A stretch of DNA of 64,000 nucleotides from Microbacterium sp. MF43 (GTDB lineage Bacteria > Actinomycetota > Actinomycetes > Actinomycetales > Microbacteriaceae), in assembly GCF_012847295.1 (NCBI RefSeq), contig NZ_JABBDY010000003.1, positions 310,001 to 374,000 on the forward strand. The letters are read 5' to 3'. The notes under the pieces were generated by a model that was not told the DNA's origin, made no database searches, and saw only the letters and a program-made list of their open reading frames with translations. A program made the position numbers and the translations under genes. Below, piece after piece: positions 39,098-48,676 of this stretch; the first letter of the stretch is position 1, and each line of letters opens with the position of its first letter.

Positions 39098-39561
39098 CGG
39101 CCTTCGTCCCTTTCTGCGAGCGACCGCTCATTCTCGGCGATCAGGTGTTCGAGGCGGCCGCGCACGTGCTCGACGGCGCGGATGGATGCCTCGACCGTCG
39201 CGTCGTCCAGTCCTTCGACGAGCGCGGCGCCGAAGGCGTCGTGCTCGTCGTCCATCGACCGCATGACCTCGGCACCGCGCTCGGTGAGGCTCACCAGCAC
39301 CGCGCGCCGGTCGGTGGGGTGCGGCTCGCGGCGGGCGAATCCGGTCGCCTCCAGCGCGTCGACGAGGGTGGTGATGTGGCGGGGCGTGACGTCGAGGGCA
39401 TGCGCGAGATGTGCTTGGGTCGCCGGACCGCCGTGGTGCAGCACCCACAGCAGGTGGGTGCGCGACGGCGTCAGGCCACGCCGATCGAGTTCCCGCTCCT
39501 GGTCCGCCTGCAGAACGGCCGTCAGGGCGAGCAGCGCGTCGAGGAGCTGAACACCAGACAT
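39094..39561 (-). CDS. MarR family transcriptional regulator
   Basis: This 155-residue protein is a MarR-type winged-helix repressor. The fold is visible in LTPSRTHLLWVLHHGGPATQAHLAHALDVTPRHITTLVDALEATGFARREPHPTDRRAVLVSLTERG, in which the recognition helix is RHITTLVDALEA and the wing is HPTDRRAVLV. MarR proteins bind palindromes in their own promoters and are released by small aromatic ligands. The ATG at 39561 is seven bases after TACACT. Longer in-frame starts to 40029 lie antisense to recO and are rejected. It is coupled to a membrane protein gene of unknown role. Confidence 0.9.
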   Translation of the reverse strand: MSGVQLLDALLALTAVLQADQERELDRRGLTPSRTHLLWVLHHGGPATQAHLAHALDVTPRHITTLVDALEATGFARREPHPTDRRAVLVSLTERGAEVMRSMDDEHDAFGAALVEGLDDATVEASIRAVEHVRGRLEHLIAENERSLAERDEGR

Positions 39562-39565
39562 AGTG

Positions 39566-39582
39566 AATAGTGTACACGATAA
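39566..39582. promoter_or_regulatory. Palindromic operator over the marR-like promoter
   Basis: The core GTGTACAC (39570-39577) is a perfect palindrome, with partly symmetrical flanks (AATA on one side, GATAA on the other). It overlaps TACACT, the minus-strand -10 hexamer seven bases before the MarR start, so a bound repressor would block transcription. recO starts divergently at 39646 with CATAAT six bases ahead, about 65 bases away. Confidence 0.5.
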
Positions 39583-39645
39583 GTCGACCTTGGGCCTGCG
39601 GGGCGCCGCCGCGCCGGCGGGGGTGGGGGCGCCCATAATTGACGA

Positions 39646-40386
39646 GTGCCCACCTACCGCGACGAAGTCGTGGTCCTGCGCACCCACAAGCTGGGCGAAG
39701 CGGACAGGATCGTGACGATGCTCAGCCGTCGCCACGGCAAGCTGCGCGCCGTCGCCAAGGGTGTTCGCCGCACGTCGTCGCGCTTCGGCGCGCGGCTCGA
39801 GCCCTTCATGGTGGCCGATGTGCAGCTCTACCAGGGGCGCTCGCTCGACATCGTGCAGCAAGCGGAGTCGCTCGGCTCGTACGGCGCCGAGATCGCCGCC
39901 CACTACGATCGCTACACCTCGGCGCATGCGATGGTCGAGGCAGCGGACCGGCTGAACGAGGCCGAGGCCACACCGCAGCAGTACCTCCTTCTCGTCGGCG
40001 GGCTCCGCGCCCTCTCGCGCGGCGAGCACGCCTCACGCAGCGTCCTCGACTCCTACCTTCTGCGTGCGATGGCACTGTCGGGCTGGGCGCCCGGGCTCGG
40101 CGAGTGCGCCCGCTGCGGCGCGCCCGGTCCGCACGACACCTTCGTCGCGCAGCTGGGCGGCATGGTGTGCCGGGACTGCGCACCGACCGGGGCGGCGCGC
40201 GTCCACCCCGAGACCGCCGGGCTCCTGCAGTCGCTGATGGCGGGGGAGTGGGATCAGGTGGACGCCGCGTCCCCAGCGTCGTGCGCCGCGGCATCCGGCC
40301 TCATCGCGGCCTACGCCCAATGGCACCTCGAGCGGGGCATCCGCTCCCTGTCTCACGTCGCGGCACCGCAGGAGGGCGACCGATGA
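39646..40386 (+). CDS. recO: DNA repair protein RecO
   Basis: RecO helps load RecA onto SSB-coated DNA in the RecFOR pathway. The 246-residue protein has the N-terminal OB fold ([46 protein letters not shown]) and a C-terminal zinc finger, CARCG followed by CRDC, about 20 residues apart. It starts at GTG, six bases after CATAAT, a near match to the local -10 pattern. Its stop overlaps the uppS start (ATGA), a pairing that is common in actinobacteria. Confidence 0.96.
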   Translation: MPTYRDEVVVLRTHKLGEADRIVTMLSRRHGKLRAVAKGVRRTSSRFGARLEPFMVADVQLYQGRSLDIVQQAESLGSYGAEIAAHYDRYTSAHAMVEAADRLNEAEATPQQYLLLVGGLRALSRGEHASRSVLDSYLLRAMALSGWAPGLGECARCGAPGPHDTFVAQLGGMVCRDCAPTGAARVHPETAGLLQSLMAGEWDQVDAASPASCAAASGLIAAYAQWHLERGIRSLSHVAAPQEGDR

Positions 40387-41195
40387 CTCCCCAGCCGTTC
40401 ACGCACCGCGATGCGGTGCCCTATCGGCCGATCGACTGGACGGGCGTCTATCCGCCCGCCTTCCCGCCGGGCGCGGTGCCGCGTCACGTCGCGATCGTGA
40501 TGGACGGCAACGGGCGGTGGGCGAACCGTCGCGGGCTGACGCGCGTCGAAGGGCACAAGGCGGGCGAGGCGGCGCTTCTCGACGTCGTGGCAGGCGCGAT
40601 CCAGGCGGGGGTGAAGCACCTGTCGGTGTATGCCTTCTCGACCGAGAACTGGTCGCGCTCACCCGACGAGGTGCGCTTCCTGATGGGGTTCAACCGGGAC
40701 GTGCTGCATCGCCGGCGCGATCAGCTCAACGAATGGGGCGTGCGCGTGCGCTGGGCGGGGCGCAGGCCCCGCCTGTGGTCGAGCGTCATCAAGGAGCTGC
40801 AGTTCGCCGAACAGCTCACCGCCGGCAACGACGTGCTCACGCTCACGATGTGCGTCAACTACGGCGGTCGGGTCGAACTCGTCGATGCGATGCGCTCCAT
40901 CGCCGACGACGTCGCGGCAGGACGCCTCCGCCCGTCGGCCGTGAGCGAGAAGCTCATCCAGAAGCGGCTCTACCTGCCCGACATGCCCGACGTCGACCTG
41001 TTCGTCCGATCGAGCGGCGAGCAGCGCACCTCGAACTTCCTGCTGTGGGAATCCGCCTACGCCGAGTTCGTCTTCCTCGACACGCTGTGGCCGGATTTCT
41101 CGCGCGCCGATCTCTGGGAGGCGATCGGCCGCTACCTCGATCGCGACCGTCGCTTCGGCGGCGCCGTCGATACGCCGGAAGCGCCCGCACTCTAG
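40383..41195 (+). CDS. uppS: Isoprenyl transferase (undecaprenyl diphosphate synthase family)
   Basis: This cis-prenyltransferase makes the polyprenyl diphosphate carrier used for cell-wall synthesis. The 270 residues include the catalytic signature [12 protein letters not shown] with Asp41, the [12 protein letters not shown] segment, and [23 protein letters not shown] near the C-terminus, the latter containing the Arg and Glu residues that bind diphosphate and Mg2+. An N-terminal extension of about 35 residues precedes the core, typical of actinobacteria. Exact chain length (C50 or C55) cannot be judged from sequence. It is coupled to recO. Confidence 0.95.
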   Translation: MTPQPFTHRDAVPYRPIDWTGVYPPAFPPGAVPRHVAIVMDGNGRWANRRGLTRVEGHKAGEAALLDVVAGAIQAGVKHLSVYAFSTENWSRSPDEVRFLMGFNRDVLHRRRDQLNEWGVRVRWAGRRPRLWSSVIKELQFAEQLTAGNDVLTLTMCVNYGGRVELVDAMRSIADDVAAGRLRPSAVSEKLIQKRLYLPDMPDVDLFVRSSGEQRTSNFLLWESAYAEFVFLDTLWPDFSRADLWEAIGRYLDRDRRFGGAVDTPEAPAL

Positions 41196-41293
41196 GGCCC
41201 TGTTCCGGATGCCCCCACCGGGCGTATCCTGCGAGCGTCAGCGTCCTCTTCACTGATGAGCGCCGCCCGCCGCGGCCGGTCAGGAGGTGTGCC

Positions 41294-41932
41294 ATGTCTC
41301 TTCTGCCTCGCACCGGGAGGACGCAGATCGCCGCGGCTCTCGTGGCCCTCGCCCTCCTGATGACAGGATGCGCACCGACCTCGGACGAGGGCGGAGCGGA
41401 CACCGACCCGACCGCCGTCGAGACGCCCGACCCGACACCCGAACCCACGCCGGACCCGACACCGGGGGACGAGGAGGATCCGACGCAGGACCGCGTCCGG
41501 ACCGGGCCGGTCGCTCAGTACGGCGGACCGGCCTACGGCGACCAGGGCGAGGCCGAGGTCGTCGCGGCCGGCGTCTGGTGCAAGACCCTCCAGGTGTTCT
41601 GGGGCGGAAGCGAACCCGTGCCGGAGGGTGTGCGGTTCACCTTCACCGAGCCCGTCGTCGATGCGGCCGGGCTCGAGGTGACCCGCGCCGCATGCGGCAC
41701 GAATCCTGAGTCGGGCGTGCCGCTGGCGTCGTGTCTCGGTCTGCCATTCGACGCGAACGCGACGGCATACTGCGGCCTCGAAGTGCGTCCCGGGCCCGAC
41801 TTCGTCGACGGAACCGGCATCACGTTCATCGGCACCCTCGAGTGCCCCACCGTCGAGGTGTGCGACGCGATGGCGGGTCGCGACGTCGACCCCGGCCCCC
41901 CGGTGGTCGTGAACACCCCGGCAGGCGCCTGA
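41294..41932 (+). CDS. Secreted lipoprotein with TP/DP repeat linker
   Basis: This 212-residue lipoprotein has the lipobox LMTGC with Cys26, then a linker of PDPTPEPTPDPTP repeats, and a mature domain with six cysteines that probably pair as disulfides. The family is not recognised. It starts at ATG 41294 behind a strong AGGAGG site (41282-41287) and a TATCCT hexamer at 41225-41230, so this gene, unlike many around it, has a real leader and ribosome binding site. The stop overlaps the next start (TGATG), so it is coupled to the membrane protein that follows. Confidence 0.78.
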   Translation: MSLLPRTGRTQIAAALVALALLMTGCAPTSDEGGADTDPTAVETPDPTPEPTPDPTPGDEEDPTQDRVRTGPVAQYGGPAYGDQGEAEVVAAGVWCKTLQVFWGGSEPVPEGVRFTFTEPVVDAAGLEVTRAACGTNPESGVPLASCLGLPFDANATAYCGLEVRPGPDFVDGTGITFIGTLECPTVEVCDAMAGRDVDPGPPVVVNTPAGA

Positions 41933-42909
41933 TGACGCGCGACGAGTCGGCGACGGCCGAACCCGCTCCCGCGCCCGCCGGAGCCCCCGCCGAGGAGCCC
42001 GCCGCTCCGCGCGAGCGCGGTCTGGGCTTCGAGAAGTGGATGGGCTTCCTCTCCTCGTTCGTGGCGCCGCTGACGCTCGTCACCGCGCTGCTGTTCTACT
42101 TCGGCTACGTGTCCACCCGGGAGTTCTTCCGCTACTTCGGCATCGACGTCGACATCATCGGCCTGAGCTCGCAGGAGTTCGTCATGCGCAGCCCGGGGGC
42201 GCTCTTCGTCCCCGTGATGATCCTCCTGCTGCTGGCCGCGGGTCTCATCGTCGGCCACCGCCGGCTGCGGCGCTACCTCGAGGGCGCGGACCCCGCCCCT
42301 CGGCGCCGCCTGATCGCGATCATCGCCTGGACGGGCATCGGCCTCCTGCTGGCGGGTCTTGCCCTGGCGTTCCTCATCCCGGTCCTCGTCGGGCGGGACT
42401 ACGCGCAGCTGCTCGCGCCGCTGCTGCTCGCGCTCGGCGCCGGGCTGGCCGCCTACGCCGCGTCCACGGTGAGGGCGCTGGGCGGGTCCGGCATCGGGCG
42501 CAGCGTCGTCGTCCTCCTGGTGCTCGTGCTCGTGGCGGGAACCTTCTGGTCGACCGCGACGCTCGCCCAGTGGTGGGGCCGCGGGCAGGCGCGGTCTCTG
42601 GCCGCAGACCTGCGCACGCTGCCGGCGGTCGTCCTCGATACGAAGGAGCTGATCTATCCCGGCAACGCCGCCATCGAGCTGCGTGAGCTGGGGGAGCCGC
42701 CGCCGTCCGATCCCGCCGCGGAAGGAGCGACGTCGCCGACGTTCGGCTACCGGTACTTCGGCCTGCGACTGCTCGCGCAGGGCGGCGGCCGGCTCTACCT
42801 GGTGCCCGACGAATGGTCGGCGGATGCCTCGACCATCGTGGTGCCGTACGACGACGTGCGCGTGCGCTTCCGGTTCCTTCCCGACGCCGACCCGCCGAAC
42901 GAGGGCTGA
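41932..42909 (+). CDS. Multi-spanning membrane protein, function unknown
   Basis: This 325-residue protein starts with an Ala/Pro/Glu-rich cytoplasmic stretch and has about five predicted helices (near residues 40-60, 91-108, 128-152, 158-178 and 190-208), followed by a soluble domain of over 100 residues with GYRYFGLRLLAQGGGRLYLVP. I do not recognise the family. It is translationally coupled to the upstream lipoprotein, so the two may form an envelope pair. Confidence 0.75.
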   Translation: MTRDESATAEPAPAPAGAPAEEPAAPRERGLGFEKWMGFLSSFVAPLTLVTALLFYFGYVSTREFFRYFGIDVDIIGLSSQEFVMRSPGALFVPVMILLLLAAGLIVGHRRLRRYLEGADPAPRRRLIAIIAWTGIGLLLAGLALAFLIPVLVGRDYAQLLAPLLLALGAGLAAYAASTVRALGGSGIGRSVVVLLVLVLVAGTFWSTATLAQWWGRGQARSLAADLRTLPAVVLDTKELIYPGNAAIELRELGEPPPSDPAAEGATSPTFGYRYFGLRLLAQGGGRLYLVPDEWSADASTIVVPYDDVRVRFRFLPDADPPNEG

Positions 42910-42955
42910 CGCATTCGCCGGAATACAGGGCCGGTGCTCCGCCGTTGTCCTTCAC

Positions 42956-43636
42956 ATGACGGATGCGATCAAGATCGACGTGTGGAGCGACATCGCCTGC
43001 CCCTGGTGCTACATCGGCAAGCGGAATCTCGAGAAGGGGCTCGCCGAGGCATCCGTCGACGACGACGCCCCCGCTGTGGAGGTCGTGTTCCACTCGTTCG
43101 AGCTGTCGCCCGACACTCCCGTCGACTTCGACGGCGGCGAGGCGGACTACCTCGCCACCCACAAGGGCATCTCGCGTGATCAGGCGCAGCAGATGCTCGA
43201 GCGCGTGACTGGGGTCGCGGCCGACGCGGGCCTGGAGTACCGCTTCGACCTGCTCAAGCACACCAACACCGTGAAGGCGCATGAGCTGCTCCACTTCGCG
43301 AAGGAGCAGGGACGCCAGCACGAGCTCGCCGAGCGCCTCATGTCCGCGTACTTCACCGAGGGTCGCCACCTCGGCCAAGAGGACGAGCTCGTCTCGCTCG
43401 CGGCCGACGCCGGTCTCGATGCAGACGGCGCGCGGGAAGCTCTGCGGAGCGGGCGGTTCCTCGACGCGGTGCGCGCCGACCAGGCGCAGGCTCAGGCATA
43501 TGGGATCAACGGGGTGCCGTTCTTCGTGATCGACGGCAAGTACGGCGTCTCGGGTGCGCAGCCCGCGGAGGCATTCGCGCAGATCGTCCGCCAGGTGTGG
43601 GCCGAGCACCGGGAGGACGCTCCCGTCGGGGCGTGA
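42956..43636 (+). CDS. DsbA family oxidoreductase (FrnE-like)
   Basis: The protein belongs to the FrnE/DsbA thioredoxin-fold group, which catalyses disulfide exchange. The 226 residues begin with IKIDVWSDIACPWCYIGKRNL, where CPWC is the redox site, and contain NTVKAHELLHFAKEQG and the late INGVPFFVIDGKYGVSGAQP with its cis-proline loop. There is no signal peptide, so it acts in the cytoplasm, like FrnE in Deinococcus and Streptomyces. A long perfect hairpin separates it from the convergent glutathione peroxidase gene. Confidence 0.93.
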   Translation: MTDAIKIDVWSDIACPWCYIGKRNLEKGLAEASVDDDAPAVEVVFHSFELSPDTPVDFDGGEADYLATHKGISRDQAQQMLERVTGVAADAGLEYRFDLLKHTNTVKAHELLHFAKEQGRQHELAERLMSAYFTEGRHLGQEDELVSLAADAGLDADGAREALRSGRFLDAVRADQAQAQAYGINGVPFFVIDGKYGVSGAQPAEAFAQIVRQVWAEHREDAPVGA

Positions 43637-43651
43637 CCCCTGAAGACCACC

Positions 43652-43682
43652 AAGCCCCGCCGCGCGAACCGCGGCGGGGCTT
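43652..43682. terminator. Bidirectional terminator between DsbA-like and GPx genes
   Basis: AAGCCCCGCCGCG and CGCGGCGGGGCTT form a perfect 13-bp stem around a five-base loop. A/T pairs at both ends allow it to work on either strand. Confidence 0.88.
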
Positions 43683-43700
43683 GTCTCGTCGGTGGGGGCG

Positions 43701-44204
43701 TCAGCGCGGCAGGTTCGCCTCGATGACCTCGACGATGGCCGGGTCGTCGGGCTTCACGTTCGGACGGAACCGGTGCACCTGGCCCGCAGGCGTGAGGACG
43801 AACTTCTCGAAGTTCCACTGCACGCGGCCCTTGTTGCCCTCGGCATCGTGGGCCTGCTTGAGCGCCTTGTAGAGCGGCGCGGCCTTGCCGCCGTTGACCT
43901 TCACCTTGTCGTGGACCGGGAACGACACGCCCCACGTGGTCGAGCAGTACTCGAGGATCTCGTCCATCGAGCCCGGCTCCTGCCCCAAGAACTGGTTGCA
44001 GGGGAATCCCAGCACGGTGAATCCGCGGTCGGCGTAGGCGCGCTGCAGCTGCTCCAGCTGCTCGTACTGGGGCGTCAGGCCGCACCTCGAGGCGACGTTC
44101 ACGACGAGCAGCACGCTGTCGCCGTAGTCGGCGAGTGTCGCGGTGCCGCCGTCGGCGGTCTGGAACGGGATGCTTCGGAGGTCGGTCGCGGTAGCCTCGG
44201 TCAT
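43701..44204 (-). CDS. Glutathione peroxidase family protein
   Basis: This 167-residue thiol peroxidase uses Cys41 (NVASRCGLT) in place of selenocysteine; the Gln and Trp of the catalytic tetrad appear in FPCNQFLGQEPG and VQWNFEKFV. Actinobacteria mostly lack glutathione, so it probably uses thioredoxin or mycothiol-linked partners. The ATG is six bases after TAGCCT (44216-44211). Pairing with an oxidoreductase gene on the other side of the terminator gives the region a thiol-redox theme. Confidence 0.94.
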   Translation of the reverse strand: MTEATATDLRSIPFQTADGGTATLADYGDSVLLVVNVASRCGLTPQYEQLEQLQRAYADRGFTVLGFPCNQFLGQEPGSMDEILEYCSTTWGVSFPVHDKVKVNGGKAAPLYKALKQAHDAEGNKGRVQWNFEKFVLTPAGQVHRFRPNVKPDDPAIVEVIEANLPR

Positions 44205-44265
44205 GTCCCCAGGCTATGGCCTCCGGTTCGGCGAACGGTCGGAATCCTCTGGGAGAATGGACGAC

Positions 44266-45432
44266 GTGACCACTGCCTTCGCGCCCGCGCGGACCCTGCG
44301 CATCGGGCCCATCCAGCTCGACGCGCCCGTCGTGCTCGCACCCATGGCCGGGATCACGAACACGGCGTTCCGCCGCCTGTGCCGTGAGTACGGCGCCGGA
44401 CTCTATGTGAGCGAGATGATCACGACGCGCGCCCTCGTGGAGCGCAATGCGACCACGATGCGGCTCATCACGCACCACGAGTCCGAGACGCCGCGCTCGA
44501 TCCAGCTCTACGGCGTCGATCCCGCCACGACCGAGGCGGCCGTCCGCCTGCTGGTCGAAGAGGACCGCGCCGACCACATCGATCTGAATTTCGGATGCCC
44601 GGTCCCCAAGGTCACCCGCAAGGGCGGCGGCGCCGCGCTGCCGTGGAAGCTGGGGCTGTTCCGCGACATCGTCACGCGCGCGGCGCGCGCAGCAGGCGAG
44701 GTCCCGCTGACGGTGAAGATGCGCAAAGGCATCGACTCCGACCATCTGACCTACCTCGACGCCGGCCGGATCGCCCAGGACGCCGGCGTCGCCGCCGTCG
44801 CCCTGCACGCCCGCACGGCCGCCGAATTCTACTCGGGTGAGGCCGACTGGACCGCGATCGCGCAGCTGAAAGAGGTCGTGACGAGCGTTCCGGTGCTCGG
44901 CAACGGCGACATCTGGTCGGCCGCCGACGCCGCGCGCATGATGGATGAGACCGGCTGCGACGGCGTGGTGGTCGGGCGCGGATGCCTCGGTCGCCCCTGG
45001 CTGTTCGGTGACCTCGCTCGAGAACTGGGCGGCCCGGATGCCGTCGCCGGCGCCCCGGTCGACGCGACCCTGGGTTTCGTGGCGCAGGCGTTCCGCCGTC
45101 ACGCGGAGCTGCTCGTGGAGTTCTTCGAGGACGAGGATCGCGGATGCCGCGACATCCGCAAGCACGTCGCCTGGTACTTCAAGGGCTACCCGGTGGGCGG
45201 CGAGCTCCGCGCGCAGCTCGCGACGGTGTCGAGCCTCGTCGAGATCGACGACCTCCTCGCCACCCTCGACCTCGAGGCACCGTACCCGGGCTCCGCCGCC
45301 GAGGGGCAGCGAGGTCGCGCGGGCACGCCCAAGCGACCCGCCCTTCCCGAGCACTGGCTCGACTCGCGCGAGCTGAGCGCCGAGGCATCCTGTGCCATCG
45401 CCGAAGCGGAGCTCGACCACAGTGGCGGGTGA
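44266..45432 (+). CDS. dusB: tRNA-dihydrouridine synthase
   Basis: Dus enzymes reduce uridines in tRNA with FMN and NADPH. The 388-residue protein has VVLAPMAGITNTAFRRLCREYGAGLYVSEMI, the FMN-binding barrel start, then HIDLNFGCPVPKVTRKGGGAAL with the catalytic Cys, and VLGNGDIW and GCDGVVVGRGCLGRPWLF. The start is uncertain: a GAGAAT hexamer at 44253-44258 fits a -10 seven bases before GTG 44266 and would overlap the alternative ATG at 44257, so GTG is preferred. It is followed by dgt, overlapping it by eleven bases. Confidence 0.93.
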   Translation: MTTAFAPARTLRIGPIQLDAPVVLAPMAGITNTAFRRLCREYGAGLYVSEMITTRALVERNATTMRLITHHESETPRSIQLYGVDPATTEAAVRLLVEEDRADHIDLNFGCPVPKVTRKGGGAALPWKLGLFRDIVTRAARAAGEVPLTVKMRKGIDSDHLTYLDAGRIAQDAGVAAVALHARTAAEFYSGEADWTAIAQLKEVVTSVPVLGNGDIWSAADAARMMDETGCDGVVVGRGCLGRPWLFGDLARELGGPDAVAGAPVDATLGFVAQAFRRHAELLVEFFEDEDRGCRDIRKHVAWYFKGYPVGGELRAQLATVSSLVEIDDLLATLDLEAPYPGSAAEGQRGRAGTPKRPALPEHWLDSRELSAEASCAIAEAELDHSGG

Positions 45433-46762
45433 CGGCGCGGTCGCGGTCGGCATCACGTCCGAGCGCCCGGCCGGCTACGACGATGCCGACGCCGCCCGAT
45501 TCCACGCCGAACGCCACCGCTCGCAGCGCGACGACTTCGCGCGTGACCGTGCGCGCGTGCTCCACTCCGCAGCGCTGCGCCGCCTGGCCGCCAAGACGCA
45601 GGTGCTCAGTCCTGCGAGTCCGGCCGACTTCGCGCGCAACCGGCTCACGCACTCGCTCGAGGTCGCCCAGGTCGGCCGGGAGCTGGCGACGGCGCTGCGC
45701 CTCGCGCCCGACGTCGTCGACACGGCCTGCTTGAGCCACGATCTCGGGCACCCACCGTTCGGGCACAACGGCGAGCGGGCGATGAACGAGTGGGCCGAAG
45801 CCATCGGCGGCTTCGAGGGCAACGCGCAGACGCTCCGGATCATCACGCGCCTCGAGCCCAAGGTGGTCGACGACGCCGGGCGCACGTTCGGGCTCAACCT
45901 CACGCGTGCGAGCCTCGACGCGACCTGCAAGTACCCCTGGACCGCCGAGCACCCGCTGCCCGATCCCGGGGGCCGTCTCAAGTTCGGGGTCTACCCCGAC
46001 GACGAGGACGTCTTCCGCTGGATGCGCGAGGGCGCGCCGGGCCGCGTGCGCTGCATCGAGGCCGAGGTCATGGACCTCTCCGACGACATCGCCTATTCGG
46101 TCCACGACTTCGAGGACGCCGTCGTCAACGGCTACCTCGACCCGGCGCGGCTCGCCGACCCCGCCGAGCACCAGGCGCTGCTCACGGCGATCCAGTCGTG
46201 GGTGGGCTTCGACTTCGCGCGCGATGAGCTCGAGGACGCCCTGTACCGCCTCATGCGGATGCCGGAATGGATCACGTCCTTCGATGGCACGCGGGCATCC
46301 CTTGCCCGGCTGAAGAATCTGACGTCCGATCTCATCGGGCGGTTCGCGCGCGCGGCCACCACCGCGACACGTGACGCCTACGGGATGTCGGCGCTCACCC
46401 GCTATCGTGCTCACGTGGTCGTGCCGCGGGTCGTCGAGGCCGAGATGGCCGTGCTCAAGGGCACCATCGGAGCGGTCGTCGTGTCGATCGAGGGGCGCAA
46501 GGAGCTCTACAAAGAGCAGCGCCGCGTGCTCAAGCGCCTCGCCTCGGCGCTGTGGGACCGCCCCGAAGAGCTCGACGCACTGCATGCGCTCGATTTCGAG
46601 GCGGCGCAGACGGATGCCTCGCGCCGCCGTGTCATCGTCGACCAGGTCGCAAGCCTCACCGACCAGGTCGCGATCGCCTGGCACGGGCGGCTCGTCGGCG
46701 AGCTCGACGCCGCGTCGCTGGGCATCTGGGCGCCCACCGCCCGCGCCGCCGGGACGCGCTGA
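45422..46762 (+). CDS. dgt: Deoxyguanosinetriphosphate triphosphohydrolase-like protein
   Basis: dNTPases of this HD-domain family remove triphosphate from dNTPs and control nucleotide pools. The 446-residue protein has the metal-binding residues His77, His106-Asp107 and probable His110/His115 in LTHSLEV and CLSHDLGHPPFGHNGE. The GTG at 45422 overlaps the dusB stop and starts just before the conserved region; an in-frame ATG at 45392 is the alternative. dusB-dgt-dnaG is a common actinobacterial order. The stop overlaps the dnaG start (TGATG). Confidence 0.94.
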   Translation: MAGDGAVAVGITSERPAGYDDADAARFHAERHRSQRDDFARDRARVLHSAALRRLAAKTQVLSPASPADFARNRLTHSLEVAQVGRELATALRLAPDVVDTACLSHDLGHPPFGHNGERAMNEWAEAIGGFEGNAQTLRIITRLEPKVVDDAGRTFGLNLTRASLDATCKYPWTAEHPLPDPGGRLKFGVYPDDEDVFRWMREGAPGRVRCIEAEVMDLSDDIAYSVHDFEDAVVNGYLDPARLADPAEHQALLTAIQSWVGFDFARDELEDALYRLMRMPEWITSFDGTRASLARLKNLTSDLIGRFARAATTATRDAYGMSALTRYRAHVVVPRVVEAEMAVLKGTIGAVVVSIEGRKELYKEQRRVLKRLASALWDRPEELDALHALDFEAAQTDASRRRVIVDQVASLTDQVAIAWHGRLVGELDAASLGIWAPTARAAGTR

Positions 46763-48627
46763 TGGCGGGACGCATCCGTCAGGCCGACGTCGAAGAGGTC
46801 AAGGCGCGCACCAACATCGCCGACATCATCGGGGAGCGCGTGGCCCTGAAGAACGCCGGCGTGGGGGCCATGAAGGGACTGTGCCCGTTCCACGACGAGC
46901 GCAGCCCGAGCTTCAACGTGCGCCCGCAGGCGGGCTTCTACCACTGCTTCGGCTGCGGCGAGTCCGGCGACGTCTACTCGTTCCTCACGAAGATGGACCA
47001 CGTCTCGTTCACCGAGGCGGTCGAGCGTCTCGCGGCGCGTGTCGGCTACACCCTCCACTACGAGGACGGGGGAGCGGCTCCCGAGCACACCGGGCGGACG
47101 CGCCTGTACGCGGCCAACGCCGCGGCGGCGGAGTTCTTCCGGGCCCAGCTGCTCTCGCCCGAGGCCGAGATCGCCCGCCGCTTCCTCGGAGAGCGCGGCT
47201 TCGACGCCGGTGCGGCCGCGCACTTCGGGGTGGGTTACGCGCCGAAGGGCTGGTCGGCGATGCACGACGCGCTCAAGGCCAAGGGCTTCACCGACGAGGA
47301 GCTCACGAACTCCGGCCTGGTGTCGCAAGGTCAGCGAGGCGTCTACGACCGCTTCCGCGGACGCGTCGTGTGGCCGATCCGCGACGTGACCGGGCAGGTC
47401 ATCGGCTTCGGTGCACGGCGTCTGTTCGATGACGACAAGGGCCCCAAGTACCTCAACACCCCCGAGACGACGATCTACAAGAAGGCTCAGGTCCTCTACG
47501 GCCTCGACCTCGCCAAGCGCGACATCTCGAGGGATCACCGGGTGGTCGTCGTCGAGGGATACACCGACGTGATGGCGTGCCATCTGGCGGGCATCACGAC
47601 GGCGATCGCAACATGCGGCACAGCCTTCGGCTCGGACCACATCACCGTCCTGCGGCGCGTGATGGGCGATGACTCGACCGCGGGCGAGGTGGTGTTCACG
47701 TTCGATCCGGATGCCGCCGGCCAGAAGGCGGCGCTGCGCGCCTTCGCCGACGCGAAGCGCTTCAACGCCCAGACGTACGTCGCCACCGGCCCCGAGGGCC
47801 TCGATCCGTGCGACCTGCGACTGCAGCGCGGAGACGGCGCCGTGCGCGCGCTGATGCAGACCAAGGTGCCGATGGTCGAGTTCGTGCTCGACCAGCGCAT
47901 CACCGGCTTCGACCTCGCCTCCGTCGAGGGCCGCGTCGGCGCGCTTCGCGCAGCGGCCCCGGTCGTCGCCGAGCTCCGGGATGCGCTGCTGCAGCCGGAG
48001 TACGTGCGCGTCCTCGCTCGCCGGCTCGGCATGGACACCGAAGATGTGCGGCGCGAGGTCGAGCGCGCGGGTCGCGGTGCTGCGCGTCGCGATCAGGCTC
48101 CGGATGCCTCGCTCCCTGTCGACGCTGCTCCCGGTGAGCCCCTGGTTCGCGTGACGCTCGCCTCCCTCCCGCGGACCGCCGATGTCACGCTCGAGCGCGA
48201 CGCCCTGATGGGCTTCCTGCAGTTCGGCCATCGTCTCGAGCCGCAGGTGGTCGCGCGTGCGGTCGCGCTGCCGTTCCGGCATCCGGCACTCGATGCGGTC
48301 CGCCACGCCGTCGCCCATGCGGTCGAGCAGACGGGCATGCAGCGCCCCGGGTGGGCCATGGATGCCATCGGTGCTGTGCGCGAACCCTACCGAGCCCTCG
48401 GCGGTGAGCTGCTCGCAGCCGACTTCCCGGCGCTCGACGACGAGGCCGCGGTGTCCTCGACCACGGACCTGTCTCGTCGCCTCGTCATCCGCGCGATCGA
48501 GGGGGAGAAGAACGAGCTGCTCGGTGCGATCCAGCGCGTGCCCGCGGCATCCGACGAGGGACGCGCCATCCGGATCCGCCTGCGCGAACTGGATGCGCAG
48601 CGCCAGGAGCTGGCCGCGGAAGCCTGA
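46762..48627 (+). CDS. dnaG: DNA primase
   Basis: DnaG makes RNA primers for replication. The 621-residue protein starts with a CHC2 zinc finger (Cys41, His44, Cys62, Cys65), continues with the TOPRIM catalytic core containing VVVEGYTDVMACHLAG and FDPDAAGQKA, and ends with a C-terminal DnaB-binding region of normal length. The ATG overlaps the dgt stop, so the two are translationally coupled. The lone ABC ATPase gene follows after 49 bases. Confidence 0.97.
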   Translation: MAGRIRQADVEEVKARTNIADIIGERVALKNAGVGAMKGLCPFHDERSPSFNVRPQAGFYHCFGCGESGDVYSFLTKMDHVSFTEAVERLAARVGYTLHYEDGGAAPEHTGRTRLYAANAAAAEFFRAQLLSPEAEIARRFLGERGFDAGAAAHFGVGYAPKGWSAMHDALKAKGFTDEELTNSGLVSQGQRGVYDRFRGRVVWPIRDVTGQVIGFGARRLFDDDKGPKYLNTPETTIYKKAQVLYGLDLAKRDISRDHRVVVVEGYTDVMACHLAGITTAIATCGTAFGSDHITVLRRVMGDDSTAGEVVFTFDPDAAGQKAALRAFADAKRFNAQTYVATGPEGLDPCDLRLQRGDGAVRALMQTKVPMVEFVLDQRITGFDLASVEGRVGALRAAAPVVAELRDALLQPEYVRVLARRLGMDTEDVRREVERAGRGAARRDQAPDASLPVDAAPGEPLVRVTLASLPRTADVTLERDALMGFLQFGHRLEPQVVARAVALPFRHPALDAVRHAVAHAVEQTGMQRPGWAMDAIGAVREPYRALGGELLAADFPALDDEAAVSSTTDLSRRLVIRAIEGEKNELLGAIQRVPAASDEGRAIRIRLRELDAQRQELAAEA

Positions 48628-48676
48628 CCGCACATCGACGCTGGCGCGCGCTGGCCGGGCACGGCAGGATGAGGAC

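Noticed and set aside
39562-40029. Longer N-terminus for the MarR-like gene
   Set aside because: The extra segment is antisense to recO. The ATG at 39561 gives a normal-length MarR protein with a -10 hexamer seven bases ahead.
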